Below, one piece after another: positions 42,791 through 53,840 of a stretch of 64,000 nucleotides of DNA; positions within the stretch are counted from its first letter, which is position 1, and the number at the start of each line of letters is the position of its first letter. The translations under genes and the position numbers were made by a program. This stretch comes from Rugalucina vietnamica (lineage: Eukaryota; Mollusca; Bivalvia; Lucinida; Lucinidae), in contig OZ024874.1 of the NCBI GenBank assembly GCA_964017185.1, forward strand, positions 16,549,957-16,613,956, written 5' to 3'. The notes below the pieces were generated by a model that saw only the letters and a program-made list of their open reading frames with translations, ran no database searches and was not told the DNA's origin.

Positions 42791-43183
42791 TTCTTCGGGG
42801 TTCTTATAATGGGCTCCAAACGACCGTCATTAAATTGTCAACTTAACCATACGACCTTGTTTGACACCGTAAAAACGCAAAAATATAGGTCTATGGTGCT
42901 TTCGGGATTCGTGATTGATATCAGTCGATTAGAAACAATCTTCACAAAGTTGAAACCAGCGCACAAAGTTTTGCTGTGTTTTCTTAATGGCCCATCAATT
43001 CAGAAGACCAACCTGACTTTGCATTTTGACATCTGAACATTCTGCTGGTTCACTGAGACCGTTACTTTGATCGGAAGTGTCGAAAGTCAACTTTAACGTC
43101 AGTGACTGAAGGCGTTATGAGTGGTGCCATATATGTAGGTATTTCAAAGAACGTGGTGTCTTAGGAACACGATTGGTGTGGTA
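42791..43183. other. Non-coding spacer, nothing recognised
   Basis: A 91-codon plus-strand frame here has no recognisable motif and is not supported. Confidence 0.5.
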
Positions 43184-43392
43184 GACGCGAGAAAATAGGT
43201 CTTCGGGGATTCCGAACAGGTCTGACACAAACCGGCCTGTGAAGTCTCAGAATCTTGAATCAGACTCAGAAGTTAGAATCTTGAAATTTTGAGTAGAGAT
43301 ATAGGAGGCACTGTACTATAAAGTTACTGCACAGCTTATCTGCGTCTTTGTTTTCGCATGGGCGAAAATCCGGTTTTCTCATGACGCGGCTT
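43184..43392 (-). repeat. Palindromic MITE family M, copy 5
   Basis: Reverse orientation with GCGAGAAAATAGGTCTTCGG at the left and TCTCATGACGCGGC at the right. Internal deletion removes half of the core palindrome. Confidence 0.8.
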
Positions 43393-45132
43393 ATACATGT
43401 ATGCGCTTGTGTGGGGTTTTATATCTTATGTTGGTTCTATGTAGCTGGGCATTATCGGAACCGTGGTCGCTGACTTGTATACAATATAGAGGTGGACATC
43501 GGGTAGCATAGTTCTTCCATATGCGGCGCAGTAGGTCTGGAGTTTATTTAAATGGGCAACAATGATTGAAAACACAAGAGAAGAATCGCTTCTCATATTA
43601 CTAGTGTTCAGCCTTGGACGTTTGTATACATTTTTGTCACGGGTAGCTGATAAATGGTATTCTTGTATCAATATAAAGAAAAATGTACGTGATGATAGCT
43701 CATATTTTAGTACAAAGATCAAATATCTTGTGTCTGTAAATAGAGGAAAAGTAGTTTTTATGAAATTATATCGGTGCTACAGTTGTGCACAATGATCAGA
43801 AGATAGTCGCATTCAGATTATTGGTGTAACGTCAGAGATTTGCTAATCGAAGCAAAACGTGGAGTTGTAAGTTTGGCAAAGACTAGGATCTGGTGCAATC
43901 ATAACACACACACACACGCACGCACGCACGCACGCACGCGAAACCAAGCTGGAAATCAATATGGCAACCATATCTTAGACAGAAAAACATACCATGTAAA
44001 AATAATAGCTTGCGAATAATATTATATGATATATGTTATGATTTTAAATGTTAGTTTAAAACTAAATTATACAATAGGGGCTCGCGGCAATATCATCATA
44101 TTATTATAATAAGTTCATTTATTATGCCGATTTTTATTCAACCAAAATTTGTTTATATGGCAAGCTAGTTTGACAAGATATGTTAAATGTCATGTTACGA
44201 TGTCAAACAAGCATGTGAGAGTCTAAATAAAGCTACAAACTTGTAAAAATAACTTGTATAAATAACAACAAACCACAAGTCAAGTGATAGAAAGTACGTT
44301 TATATGCTGGGATAATAAACTATGTAAGGCTATGTCTGTAATAATGTAAATTATGTGAATTCAGAGAACTAAATGTTTCAGTTTAGACCGTATGCGCATA
44401 AGAAGGCATGCTGGTTAGCTTCTTTGCCTTCTGAGGCTTTATTATATTCTGATTTTTGCGATGTTCAACTACGGACACTTTCAGGGTTTTCTGCACCGGT
44501 AAATGTATTGTAGATACAGTTTGATCTTGCCTAAAGACCTCGACCTCGTTTGAAGCAGTTTTATCAATAAATGCATATCAGCTAGCAAAGGTCAACTGGC
44601 ACGGTATAATATATTAGCAATACGTATGTGTAAATAATGGCCAATTGACAGTTTGGTGCCATGTTTCTCAAATTGTGTTGACAAGAGTTGGGTGACTTAT
44701 TGATAACTTGTCATTAGCAGCCGATTAAACTAGAACAGCAATTTACGTATATAAGTCTATAGTTTATTCGGCCACTTTATAAGTGTGTTTAGCGGAGGCA
44801 ACGGATATTCTCCGGGTTTTCAGTGAAATATGCGCTTTACGGATTGTTAAAAAACGAAGAACTTCAGCGAAAAGAACACAGTTGGACGTCATCCAAAATA
44901 AGTATTCCATAAATTGCTATGCCGGTATTTTTACATTATTTGTCCTTACCTACATTTATATGTTTCCGTATTGTGTTTGATTACGTCGTGCATATGCTAT
45001 TTCGCATTATTCGTTTTTCTTGTGAAAGCGGACAAAATTTTACTTATAGTAACATCTCCGCTTATACATGTATATACATGATGACAAGATTTATAATGTA
45101 GGCGTTTTTGTTGTATATTGTCCATGACGTCT
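43393..45132. other. Non-coding region with CA/CACG microsatellite
   Basis: ACACAC then CGCACGCACG runs at about 43904-43939. No supported gene; short frames only. Confidence 0.6.
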
Positions 45133-45134
45133 TA

Positions 45135-47183
45135 GTCACTCATTCTAAAATAAGTAGCGCACCCCCTGTCTCGGGGTGTTAAATAGAAATTGGAGTGACA
45201 TCGTTCAATATATTACCAGAGTTGGCTGTATTTTCAAAATTTGGCACTATCTCAATTTAAATCGAACAAAGTATGATACCCAATTATGTTTTTAAGGTTC
45301 CCGGCAGTAGTGAATAATGCATGACCCCACCAAAAACGGCATGTCACAAACTGAAATGCAAAAATTCAAAAGACGATAGAATAAACAAATTCTATTTTTA
45401 CACGAAACGACCTCGTTTGATTTACTTAATTTGACATTATCTTATGGTAAAATAAATGGTTATTTTATATCTTGTAAACAAACAAAAGTATCAAACATCA
45501 AAAGTCGAAAGAAAAAAAAACATGTCACAGAGCTTCTGTAATTTACGTGACGCTATAGAAGATTGTCCATATCTTTATAGTGGTTTCTTTTATTGCAGAC
45601 CAAACTGTGCCAATTAAATAGTTGAATTTATCCTTTATATGGATAACATATAAATTTTTCATTTTGCTTTACTATTTTTGTCAAGTAAATCTAATCCCTC
45701 TGCTTAACCACTGCGTCCCTTTTAAGATGTATTCATACGTGACACTGTTTTCCTACAAATCCAACATGGTATTTGAAACAACGTTATCTGAATATGAAAG
45801 TATGGCGTCCGAATACATCTAACAAAAATACAAAGATAATATCAAACGGCCCTAAGGTGATTTTTGGATGCTAAAGTTGAAAATGTAATTAACGTGACAG
45901 TAATTTACGTGACGCTTCTTACTTTCAAAATACCAATATGACATATTATATAGCTATTTGTGCTTTAAATCAGTGAGTATAAATGTTTTAAGGTCCACTA
46001 AGTACTTTTCAGTGGTTAAGTTTACAGAATATGATGTTATTTTCAAGCTGTGTCACGTAAATTTCGCATTTGTCAAGTAAAATATAGAGGTAGTTTAAAT
46101 CTATTTATCGATTACAGTGTCTAAAAGGATCATACCTGCTTCAATCAAGGACATAGCAATACTTCATTTGTTGTTCGCATTTGTCCATTCCAAAAAACTG
46201 ACCAACAATAAAATATCAGCCCTGGGATTAATATACATTTTTATCAATATAAAACAGTTTTATTCTACTAAATCATTATGTGGTTATAAGCGTCGAAAGA
46301 TTTACTTTTTGTGCAGAATGGTTTAAATTCCATGCCTTATTATAAGTTAGCAAAAACACAAACATATCAAAGTTTGAAAATAATGTAGGTGACTTTAATA
46401 TTACTGTCACGTAAATTACAGTATTCCGTCACGTATTTTACATTTTTATAAAATGTTGTGTATTCTGCAAAACATTGTTAAAAAGTGAAATAGGAACACA
46501 CTAGATTGTCTGTTGGGAGTAAACGTATCCAGATAAAGTCTTCCAGATAATATTTAATGCCATTGTGTGTCTGTATTTCAAAAATAATTTGATGTTGCCG
46601 TTTGCAAGTAATTTACGTGACACTAAATAAAACAAGACCTGTCATAAAACAAGATGTATTTAGAAAATTAATTATAAGCTCCGCCGGTCATGTAGGACAA
46701 ATGTAATTACCATTATATGTTTTGATATAATTCTGATGCACAGATCAGATGTTATTATAGTAATGTTGTAAGTTAACAACACTGAACATTCTTAATTAAG
46801 AAGCCTGCATCATGCACATATTATCTAACATTTTTCGATAGTAGTAATGAAAGGACCTTTATTGTTTGACTTAATGTACTTAATATTGTTCTTTTTTTTT
46901 TGAGAACATGAAACCTGTTAGTTAAAGATATACATTGAGTTTGTGTTATGGTTATATTTCGATCATATGTAGTGCTTCACGTTGATTACCGGATTGGAAT
47001 ATACCCATCAAGTTTCAAAAGGCTGTACAAATTGCAAGAATATCAGGAGGGTGGTGAAATTTTACAGGATGAAGCCTGAATGATCAAAAATTGTGATGGT
47101 ATACCGAAAAAGAGTAATTCTAAAAGTTTATTTTTCTTCGTTTTTTTTCTCCAGGATGTGCACCTTATTTTAGAATGAGGGAG
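45135..47183. mobile_element. Non-autonomous Tc1/mariner-like DNA transposon (2 kb)
   Basis: The left terminus GTCACTCATTCTAAAATAAG and the right terminus (read inverse) CTCCCTCATTCTAAAATAAG match at 17 of 20 bases, and both are bounded by TA (45133-45134 and 47184-47185). The interior has no transposase. It repeatedly carries GTAATTTACGTGACG-like motifs, direct (about 45539, 45900, 46608) and inverse (about 46052, 46406, 46430). Confidence 0.72.
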
Positions 47184-48831
47184 TACTCCATTGCCAAGTC
47201 AGTTTGCATTCCCTGTGCAGGGCCACGAATTTATTTCAAACTCTGCTTGGCATGGCATCGAGTTAGTAATTAGTAGCATCTCAACTCATAGTGATTCCTG
47301 ATGTTTCTATTTAATACTGTACCCGTCACGACATGACTGAACACTTGTTGAATGGTTCAGCCATAATCAAACAAATGTAGTTAAACGAATGCAATTATGA
47401 CTGATATATTATAGGGGAACATCTGTAATTCTGCTATTTCACATGCTAAGCAGACTGATTGAGGGCTAGCATTACATCAATTTACATGGCTTGTTACACA
47501 TTTTATTCATTTCGCCGCACCAAGAATGCGCACTCATAAACTAAACTTGTTTGTTTTTCTTTCACATACTTAATGTGCCTGTCAAGCAATCCATTACAGC
47601 TGTCTAAACTAGATGCAAAATGATGACGACTTTGTTTTAAAAGGTCCGATGACTAACTTACCGTCTCGTCAGTTTCCAAAGAGCCATGCTCAGTGTCGGG
47701 AAACAAGCTTTCTCATTAATATGTCCACTGCTCTAAAAGGACGTCAGTTTTATCTTTATTTTCTATTACTGCAGCTGGTGTTGTGCCGTGTGGCGGCCGT
47801 AAAAAGTCTCCCCGTACATCATCCATAGTGCAGATTATATTTTCCTTTTGGTCCTTTGAGGTCAGCGAGGGTATTCTGAGAAATCAGAAAATTATTATCG
47901 GTTAAGATTCATTTTCTAACCAACGTTTTTAGATATTTGGTCCCATTTGGATTTGCTACTAGTCTTTGTATCGACTACCCTGTTGAAAGATGCAAAATTA
48001 CAGTAATTCTCTTTGGCTCCATGTTGCAAAATCTATAGGGTCAGTGAAGAGGCTTAAGTAGTCGAAACCGCGGTATGGCCCATCCACTTTCTCATATGTT
48101 CACTGCTCTTAAAGGATGTCAGTTTTATCTTTATTTCTGTGTATGCTATCATTTATTTATACATGTACGTCATACGTTAGAGAGCGCTTTCGTACTGCAC
48201 ATAATTTCGGAAAGTACGCATTGCTATATTCATGCTAAAGAAAAATGTTTTACTTATATCCTATCATATGCGGCATAGTCTAAGCACTGTTTTGCAAAAT
48301 ATTTTTTTCTTTGAAACATTTGTGAGCATTTAGAACACTTCGGAATTTTAAAAAATCGGAAGTGTTCTCAGCGACGAGATGGAAGATGTGTTGTTTTATT
48401 TTAGTTATTCAACCTATTATGTGCGGTACATATGATAGGAGTGTATAAGATATTTCACAAATGACTCATGCAAACGGCACTTCAAATTGTCCGAACTTTG
48501 GTGTAGTCCGAAATGTTAAACATACACGGAGTTTGTTTCCCGACAGTGTGTGCTTTTAAAATCAAATTGCTTTGCTTCATAGCATCCCTGTTTTCGGGGG
48601 CGGGGGTTCTAATATAAACCAGTTCGTTCATAAACTCATTGAACTAGAGCAGTTGAATTTAGGAAGCACATTGACTATTGTGATGAAGGCGGCGGTCTTT
48701 TCTGAATGCAGAAAAAGCATGCCTTAAATGCGACATACACGGTTGAACAAAGGCTACTACAAACACTCTGTCGTTTACATTGCTGCTGGTTTTGGACAAA
48801 ATCACTTTTTATGTTGACTAGACTCACATTT
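47184..48831. other. Non-coding region with diverged repeats
   Basis: A SINE-body fragment (CGTCACGACATGACTGAA) lies near 47326. A unit with CACTGCTCTAAAAGGACGTC (about 47727) recurs diverged near 48101 (CACTGCTCTTAAAGGATGTC). The stretch 47770-47870 is an inverse relative of 35940-36040. No gene is supported. Confidence 0.6.
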
Positions 48832-49032
48832 GAGCCGCGTCATTGAGAAAACCAACAGTGTGGTTTCCAAACAGATCCGACACAAAGCGAGCTGTGCAAG
48901 CACAAAAAAATGACTAGAGGCTGGAAATTTTGGATCTAGAAAGTAGAGAAATTGTAAAATCCGTGTAGCGAAACTGATCTGCGCCTTTCTTTTCGCTAAA
49001 GCAGAAAGTTTGTTTTGTCATGTCGTTGCGCT
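48832..49032 (-). repeat. Palindromic MITE family M, copy 6
   Basis: GAGCCGCGTCATTGAGAAAA at the left; core palindrome deleted to one arm; right end diverged. Confidence 0.75.
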
Positions 49033-49485
49033 TTTTTGTTTTAAATGGGACGCTTGACCATGACTTAGGGGTAGATGACCGCTTGTTGACCAAGCTTGTA
49101 GATAAAACTTTATTGATAACGCAATGACCGTGGAGTACTTCTGGTGGCAGTATCATAGATAGCGCGGGTTTAACGGAATAAATGAAGCTCATATTTGGGA
49201 CATCCTTGAGTATTCATGTTGTATTTCACATTAATTTATTTTGGCGATGACTCTACTTTTTCAGCGTCATCCTCCTCCTAGATACTAGCAAGTTCGTGGC
49301 GGATTCACATTGTATTCGAAAATTCCAATGTCAAAAAGTCTTACATTTTAACCGAATCTATTGTATGATGTAAACAGACAAACGACGATTGCACTAGCAT
49401 ATCATTAAAATTTTGGTCAAACATTGGCTTAAATAGGACGCTTTAGAGCAATATTAGCATAAATCATCGGGAAAACATTTCCATG

Positions 49486-49605
49486 AAAATATACCCCTTT
49501 GAACCCCACTTTTATATAGACAAAATGTGGTTTTCAGGGGTATACCTATTTTTTTTTTTTTTTTTTTTCATCCAAAACATAGATTGCGCGTACTCGTTAT
49601 AACCG
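49486..49605 (+). repeat. Dispersed repeat family A, copy 3
   Basis: TATACCCCTTTGAACCCCAC, a T run, then CCAAAACATAGATTGCGCG and TACTCGTTATAAC, as in the copies at 17830, 28560 and 58318. Confidence 0.7.
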
Positions 49606-49897
49606 TCTCGCCTTTTTTCCGATGAAATGTTCCAGTTTGTTTTCTGAAAAAAAGTAAAAATAAATAAATAAAAAAATAAAAAGACTGTAGTTTTCGTAAT
49701 GTTGTTGATATCATAAGACGCTTTGTATAATGATGCATTTCATTAATTTCCTTGTTTCCTTATATAAATTTTACTTTAAACTGACATAAACTATTCTGTC
49801 TTCCGTTTTGTTTTCTCCCATCGTCGTTGACACACATAACTAAACAAAAATGTAATTAACACCGCATTATGTCACAGTTACAGCCATAACAACACAT

Positions 49898-50131
49898 GAG
49901 CCGTCTCGTGGGAAAACCAACAATGTGGTTTCCGAACAGGTCCGACACGAACCGGCCTGTACAGTCATAGAAGATGGCTAGAAGCTTTAAGTTTCGGATT
50001 TTAGTAGAAGAGGAACTGTACTATCCGAGTAGCGAAAACAAAGGCGCTGATCAGCTTCGCAGTTACTGCGAAGCTGATCTGCGCCTTTGTTTTCGCCTAT
50101 GCAGATTGTTGGTTTTCCCATGGGGTGGCTC
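49898..50131 (-). repeat. Palindromic MITE family M, copy 7
   Basis: Complete reverse-orientation copy with the full core palindrome (about 50045-50085). Confidence 0.87.
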
Positions 50132-50143
50132 ACATTATTAGAT

Positions 50144-50344
50144 GAACCACCGCGTCAGGAAACCGACAAAATGCATGAGCGAAACAGTAACTGCACAGCT
50201 GATCAGCGCCTTTGTTTTCGCTACACGGATAGAACAATTTTTCTTCTTCTTCAAGCTTCTATCCTGCTTCTATGACTTCACAAGCCAGTTTGTGTCGAAC
50301 CTGGTCGGAAACCCAAACTGTTGGTTTTCTCACGCAAAGTCTCA
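50144..50344 (+). repeat. Palindromic MITE family M, copy 8
   Basis: Begins 12 bases after copy 7 in the opposite orientation, with a shortened core and diverged ends. Confidence 0.78.
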
Positions 50345-51159
50345 CATGATATTTTATCTGTAAAATCTGGAGTAAGAGTAGTACAAATGTGTGCATACTT
50401 GCACTACCGGAAAGAAGAACGATTGAATGTGCAATTCATTTCATTTTTTTTTAACTTTAATGTCTCGCATTAATTATTTCACTGCAGGCGATTTTGCATA
50501 AAATTAGTCTTGTCAAGCTATGCGTAAAGTTTAACTAATTATCGTTGAATTTAATATCCAGGCAGACTGTAGTCTTAAACAATACAAATACATGTACCAA
50601 GATGTTCAAGCTATGCAGAGTATGGACTAAGGACTTGCGACCAGGCCGGACATAGACGCTCACCCTGTATGCTGATTTTGATACATCGTTCTGGAAGGTT
50701 AGTTATTTGCTTTCAAATTGTTGATTTTGTACATCAGTTGCGTTTGTTTATTTGTTTAGTTGGGTTATGAATGTTTGCAAAGATGACAAAATCAATATTT
50801 ATGGTGGACGAAAGTGTATATTTAGGGACCGTCGTGATATTCACAAACCACTTGAAAATTATGGTAGATTGTTTTCATTTCATATTTATAATCCTTTGGC
50901 GCGGTATGACAAAACGTAACTTCTTCATCAATTTAATATCAAAAACTTTAACGTACATGTGTCAGTTAATTTATAAAATGTTTATTTACTTATTCTGATA
51001 TTTAAGTGGCATGCAAACATATACTTATTTATATTACTTTTATATTATAAGACCAACTTAGCCCTTATAAAAGTAAAAATATTTTTGTTGAAGGTCAGAT
51101 GTCAAACTTTGCAGCTAGGTTTGACAATCGTATGATTGATGGCGAATATTTCACATGAT
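50345..51159. other. Non-coding spacer between MITE copies
   Basis: AT-rich. A 75-codon hydrophobic frame at 50771-50998 has no recognisable motif. Confidence 0.5.
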
Positions 51160-51375
51160 CCACGGCATAAGAAAACGTAAAGGCGCAGATCAGCTGTACA
51201 GTACCTACACAGCTGATCAGCGTCTTCGTTTTCGCTACACAGATAATGCTATCCCTCTTCTTCTTTAATCTGAAATCTCAAGCTCAAGTTCTAGCCAGCT
51301 TCTGTGACTGTATAGACCGGTTTGTGTCGGTCCTGTTCAGACACCAAAGTTGTTGGTTTTCTCATGCGAAAGCTC
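51160..51375 (+). repeat. Palindromic MITE family M, copy 9
   Basis: The core palindrome is a variant, GGCGCAGATCAGCTGTACAG against CTACACAGCTGATCAGCG; right end CTCATGCGAAAGCTC. Confidence 0.8.
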
Positions 51376-51831
51376 ACATGATTTTGTTGACATCTTCTTT
51401 ATGTCACTTCCCTAAATATAGTTGTTTTGTTTCTACTTATAGGAAGTTATTTAATAATGGAACAATAAAGGGTCACAGTGCGTTTTCAAAGGCTAGATGA
51501 AATAAAGGAAGAAGTATGGTAGTGACAGAAACCATGGCATTCATACCAAATGGAGTTAAATATCTTAAAAGGTTTGTAGGATATCACATACGCAAAAATT
51601 TACACAATTATGTAACAAATCCCTACAAAAATGACTAGAGACTGTGCCTAACAAACTGAATTACCGTCATATGAGGCTCTCTCTATGGCAAATTTTCTTA
51701 GAAAGAAATCACAATTAACATGGCAAGTTGCCTACATGCGAATTCATGGTACATGTAGGCATTTTGGTGTCATACTAACTAAGTCTTCCGTGTTTGGCTA
51801 GATCATAGTTCGCGTACTAATAATAAGCATA

Positions 51832-52042
51832 CGCCTGCGAAAACCAACAATTTGCATCTATTGGCGAAAACAAAGGCGCAGATCAGCTTCCTGCGAAGCT
51901 GATCAGCGCCGTTGTTTTCGCTACATGGTTACTACAATTCATCTACTTTCTAAAACTTTTTAGCTTCTAGCCATCTTCTGTGATTGTACAGGCCGGTTTG
52001 TGTCGGACCGAGTCAGAAGCCATATTGGTTTTCTCATTGTGT
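51832..52042 (+). repeat. Palindromic MITE family M, copy 10
   Basis: CGCCTGCGAAAACCAACAAT at the left. The core palindrome has a deleted loop (CAGCTTCCTGCGAAGCTG); right end diverged. Confidence 0.8.
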
Positions 52043-52918
52043 TCAGTCCTCAATTCTCCGTGCGGTGCTGCGCCGTTCTGTATCACTGGATTGAATATTT
52101 CGCTGAACACTCAAAAAATATTTTACTTATCTTGTACATACGTGCATAAGAAACCTGGACTGATCTGTCATGTTAAAAACTGACCACGAACATTTTGTGG
52201 CTTCGATGACCTTTGTGTGATGTCTATGCAATTTTAAGGACGGTGCCATTTGGTAAATGATTTGCATTGGTATTTTTAGTTGTATCTTCAGTTATTGAAA
52301 TTAGGGTTGAAACACAAAATTAACTTTCAGAAAACACGGCCGGGTGTTTGCATATAAGATCATGTATTACTCTGACATAATGCACGTTAAGAGATAACGA
52401 TTGTGCTTTAGCCAGGCCTTTAATCTCACCTCGGTTCTTAAATGCAAAGTGTATAACTTTTAAAGTATACTTATTTCAACTTGAAAAATGATAAAATGTA
52501 TTTGAACTGATAAGTTGCTTTTAAATAATCAAATGTTTAGTTTTAGCCTGCATTTGTCATAACTACCACCACTGTTCGATATGTTTCCTAAATCGTGAGT
52601 GCATATATAATTATATTTATTTTTTATACTTTTGTATTTATATATTCGTATACCTTTTTTCACTTAAATGTTTCATATAATTCAAAATTGAAATACATGA
52701 CAAAAATCCTTGCTCATTAATTTACCTATATATCCAAACACATACTTTTGATTGAAGTGGCATAATACATAGTCCAAAAACAAAAATACGTTGTCTGGGG
52801 GAACAGTGTAGAATGTATGCATGTACTATAGTTTTAATGGGAATATTGGCATTCCCCGCAGGAGTACATTCAATTTGGTTTTTACATTTACATGCTCTCG
52901 TGGATCGTGGAATCTTAT

Positions 52919-52976
<58 letters not shown>

Positions 52977-53840
52977 GTCGTTGTTGTTTTTATGTTATTT
53001 TTTCGCATATCATTGCCGTCTCACAATTGTTTCAGCACTCAAAATTAAGATTTTTAACCTTTCATAAATCACAAACAATATATGTATATGTAGCACATCC
53101 TGAAGTCGAGAATATTTCGCCATATCTCGTTTCCGGGGCGACAAAGTTTTAACGCGAGGAAGACTAACATGTATAATTTAACACGGAAATACGTTGAATA
53201 TCTTGTTGCAAACATCCAATTATACATTGTGTTCGAGTTAGATAAAGTTTTATCTACTGAGCGTAATTATCAATCAGATACATGGTACAAAGTGAAAATT
53301 GGGCAGTGACTGGACCAGTAATTGTAAATATGTGTTATATGTAGAAGATTAAATCTTGTTAAAATACGTGTAAATTGTATTTTGATAGTAGATAGAGATA
53401 TTATATTATTTATGGAATCTAAACTGACGTAAGTCAATTTCCACCCTTCGCTATAATTATCGCATCGATAATGTTTTCACCTTCTCACTGTCATGGCCCA
53501 CACAGAATACCATAGCTTATTATATAGATACAAAGATGCTGGTTACGACAGGAACGTCACATTATTACGCTCAAAAATGAGTTAACTTATGAAACGCACT
53601 ACAGTACAGCTAACGTGACTTTCCTAAGTGTCTCGCTACACGATACGCGTGTTGGTTGCCCGACATGCTTTACTGGCATGTGTGCAGGCGTATCCTCGTA
53701 TTCCTCAGCTACCCAAAATACACCATTGCAGGTAAAGGAATAATTATGTTTATGTCCACTTTTATTTTATTTATCTTTTCCGCAACTAAACATTTTAACA
53801 AGTTTTACTTTGATGCTTCTAACTGGCCATCTCTTTACAG
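52043..53840. other. Upstream of the visible PRR5-like exons; poly-T at 52919-52970
   Basis: No certain gene. A possible further upstream exon ends at about 53732 (CCATTGCAG then GTAAAG). Read in the phase required by the next exon it gives QAYPRIPQLPKIHHC, but it has no start codon, so it is unproven. The 52-base T run yields artefact Phe frames. Confidence 0.4.

Noticed and set aside
52813-53152. Three overlapping frames with poly-Phe
   Set aside because: Caused by a 52-base T run.
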